The position numbers were made by a program, and so were the translations under genes. From contig CACZQL010000039.1 of NCBI GenBank assembly GCA_902783365.1, positions 1 to 42,584 of the forward strand: DNA of 42,584 nt, written 5' to 3'. Under the pieces are notes generated by a model. That model was not told the DNA's origin. It saw nothing but the letters and a program-made list of their open reading frames with translations, and ran no database searches. The DNA is from an uncultured Bacteroidia bacterium. GTDB lineage: Bacteria; Bacteroidota; Bacteroidia; Bacteroidales; F082. Below are positions 42,301-42,584 of this stretch, piece by piece. Positions within the stretch are counted from its first letter, which is position 1. Each line of letters starts with the position of its first letter.

Positions 42301-42397
42301 ACCAGCTTACTGTTGGCTCCAGCGTGAGGAAATAAACGATGGTGGCGATGATGCCCGCCAACCACCCAATGCAGTTGTTCAATCTCTTAAAAGTCAT
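39305..42397 (-). CDS. DUF2723 polytopic membrane protein, probable GT-C glycosyltransferase
   Basis: 1030 residues. About eleven transmembrane segments fill the first ~600 residues and a soluble domain follows. The first loop has EPTVSWWDCGEYIS, with an Asp in the place expected for the GT-C catalytic acid, followed by KLQVGHPPGAPLFQ; this is the DUF2723 signature. Human TMEM260, an O-mannosyltransferase, carries the same domain, so an O-glycosylation role with a lipid-linked sugar donor is plausible. Bacteroidota glycosylate many secreted proteins. The domain after the membrane part includes FTRGDNDTFPLWYIQEVEGF. It is monocistronic as far as seen, diverging from the tRNA gene. Confidence 0.88.
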   Translation of the reverse strand: MTFKRLNNCIGWLAGIIATIVYFLTLEPTVSWWDCGEYISTAYKLQVGHPPGAPLFQLIGRFFTLFAGGDVTKVAMMVNVMSAICSGLTITFLFWTITMLARKVWMKDGEESSWPNKIGVLLAGFVGAMAYTFSESFWFNAVEGEVYAMSSFFTAVTFWAILKWEQVADEPNSYRWIIFIAFLIGLSIGVHLLNLLCIPAIVYVVYFKKYRHKTNFKGFLLAGLISVALLWLINMFLVPQVVNLAGKFELFFVNSLGAPFNLGTIVYFALLVGLIVWGLWFTHKRKAVIWNTAVLSFMFILIGYSSFFMLAIRANTNTPINENEPKDALSMLSYLNREQYGSWPLLYGAYYNAPITNGSDGKPIYVKDQEAGRYVITDDKKRSIPEYPSEMKTIFPRMWSSQPRHASMYDSYRKNARGIITGNKTSVQTIDGERQVVNKPTFGQNLRFFIDYQCNWMYWRYFLWNFVGRQNDIESQGGKVNGNWISGINFIDSARLGDQSNLPTSLQNPGRTQFYFLPLILGLLGLIWLVSKDLKSSWIIFLLFFLTGLAIIIYLNQTPYQPRERDYSYAGSFYAFAIWIGFGVLALIDWITKLTKKKTVVTTLLVGLVCLLAVPCLMAAQGWDEHNRSGKTSAHDWAKNYLAQLPPNAVIFTRGDNDTFPLWYIQEVEGFRTDVRVVNYMLSSGYWYAHQMGRKVYDSERLPLTLTPKEYDNGVNEPIRVYEEDSFKGRRVELKQIIDFIHNPKAVKYYTNGSSTHYIPVRTVKLTVDKEACLRNGIVPESMKDKIVDEISWEIKDTYLYKNALLLLDFMATNNWERPVYFTSFSDMASVLGIQEYLHMEGLSYRFIPVKAEDYYNGVGGVYREGSYDLLVNKAIWGHLNEKGVIPDRESVRNSEFARQSYTRLAQSLVNHKEYDSALVVMNKFQEFFPNEKFPYELRMYQYPEMYYVCGDTIAGDDIMLKLVKNASEKVDYYGNITPRKFAPYFEEDIDEQMSLLRQLQLTARKYERKEIKDLLDPMVDDYLMKYYMD

Positions 42398-42417
42398 AAC
42401 TTCGGGGTTTGAGACCG

Positions 42418-42425
42418 CAAAAATA
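42418..42425 (-). promoter_or_regulatory. Promoter -7 box for the DUF2723 gene
   Basis: Minus-strand TATTTTTG, 20 bp before the ATG at 42397. Confidence 0.6.
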
Positions 42426-42444
42426 CAAAAAAACTCAAAAAAAA

Positions 42445-42475
42445 CTTGCGTGTATCAAAAAAAGTAGTAATTTTG
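42445..42475 (+). promoter_or_regulatory. tRNA-Gln promoter
   Basis: CTTG at 42445-42448, a 19-nt spacer and TAATTTTG at 42468-42475, 24 bp before the tRNA 5' end. Confidence 0.65.
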
Positions 42476-42499
42476 CAGCCGCATTCAGACGAATGAAGG

Positions 42500-42570
42500 T
42501 GTCGAGTGGTGTAATGGCAGCACTGCAGATTTTGGTTCTGCCTGTCAAGGTTCGAATCCTTGCTCGACAA
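42500..42570 (+). tRNA. tRNA-Gln (anticodon TTG)
   Basis: 71 nt. Acceptor arms TGTCGAG (42500-42506) and CTCGACA (42563-42569) pair fully, with A as discriminator. The anticodon arm is GCAGA-TTTTGGT-TCTGC with anticodon TTG, and the T arm CAAGG-TTCGAAT-CCTTG. CCA is not encoded. Further tRNAs may follow beyond the window end. Confidence 0.95.
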
Positions 42571-42584
42571 CTTGAAGTGGAGAA

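Overview
The window is from the chromosome of a Bacteroidota organism, most likely Bacteroidales. The supporting signs are promoters with a TAnnTTTG -7 box, the division and cell-wall (dcw) gene order, an SDR-type threonine dehydrogenase, lipoproteins with a Lys-acidic stretch after the lipidated Cys, a GIN-domain/ECF sigma operon, a DUF2723 membrane protein, an FtsZ tail of Bacteroidales type and a tRNA without an encoded CCA. I see no rRNA, CRISPR array or prophage.

Layout. 1-3.9 kb: the 3' end of kbl and the threonine dehydrogenase gene, together the threonine-to-glycine pathway, separated by four small paralogous lipoprotein genes that look like one duplicated two-gene operon. 3.9-4.9 kb: a REP/RAYT unit, a tyrosine transposase gene flanked by REP palindromes and an 83-bp direct repeat, with a further REP inside its own reading frame. 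4.9-8.1 kb: a TonB-dependent-receptor-like protein divergent from a YitT membrane protein. 8.1-11.9 kb: a probable operon of a secreted protein of unknown function, purN and an orphan DNA methyltransferase. 11.9-26.8 kb: the dcw cluster on the minus strand, transcribed mraZ-rsmH-ftsL-ftsI-murE-mraY-[murD position]-ftsW-murG-murC-ftsQ-ftsA-ftsZ. 26.8-27.1 kb: an AT-rich divergent gap with the mraZ promoter, MraZ-box-like repeats and DnaA-box-like sites. 27.1-29.8 kb: a glycine-lipid-type acyltransferase pair, engB and a small membrane protein. 29.9-35.7 kb: mutS2, cutC and a lipoprotein beta-mannosidase. 35.7-38.3 kb: a GIN-domain OMP, an ECF sigma factor and its anti-sigma factor. 38.4-42.6 kb: lgt, a DUF2723 protein and tRNA-Gln(TTG).

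Two signals stand out. First, the gene in the murD position encodes only the C-terminal Mur-ligase domain, and the residues that bind D-glutamate and ATP-side ligands in MurD appear replaced. It looks like a stand-alone, probably non-catalytic domain kept in the division operon. Second, tandem 7-bp repeats occur at ten or more places. They are usually wedged between a stop codon and the next start codon or between convergent genes, and in two cases lie inside genes, including essential murE. Several repeat families (TTTAGAA, TAAACTG, TAAGAAG, GAGAGGT, GAGAGTT) share the same 7-bp period. The repeats supply spacers before start codons, C-terminal tails, hairpins at convergent junctions and an extra loop in MurE.

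All assignments come from reading the sequence and from recalled family features. No database search was run.
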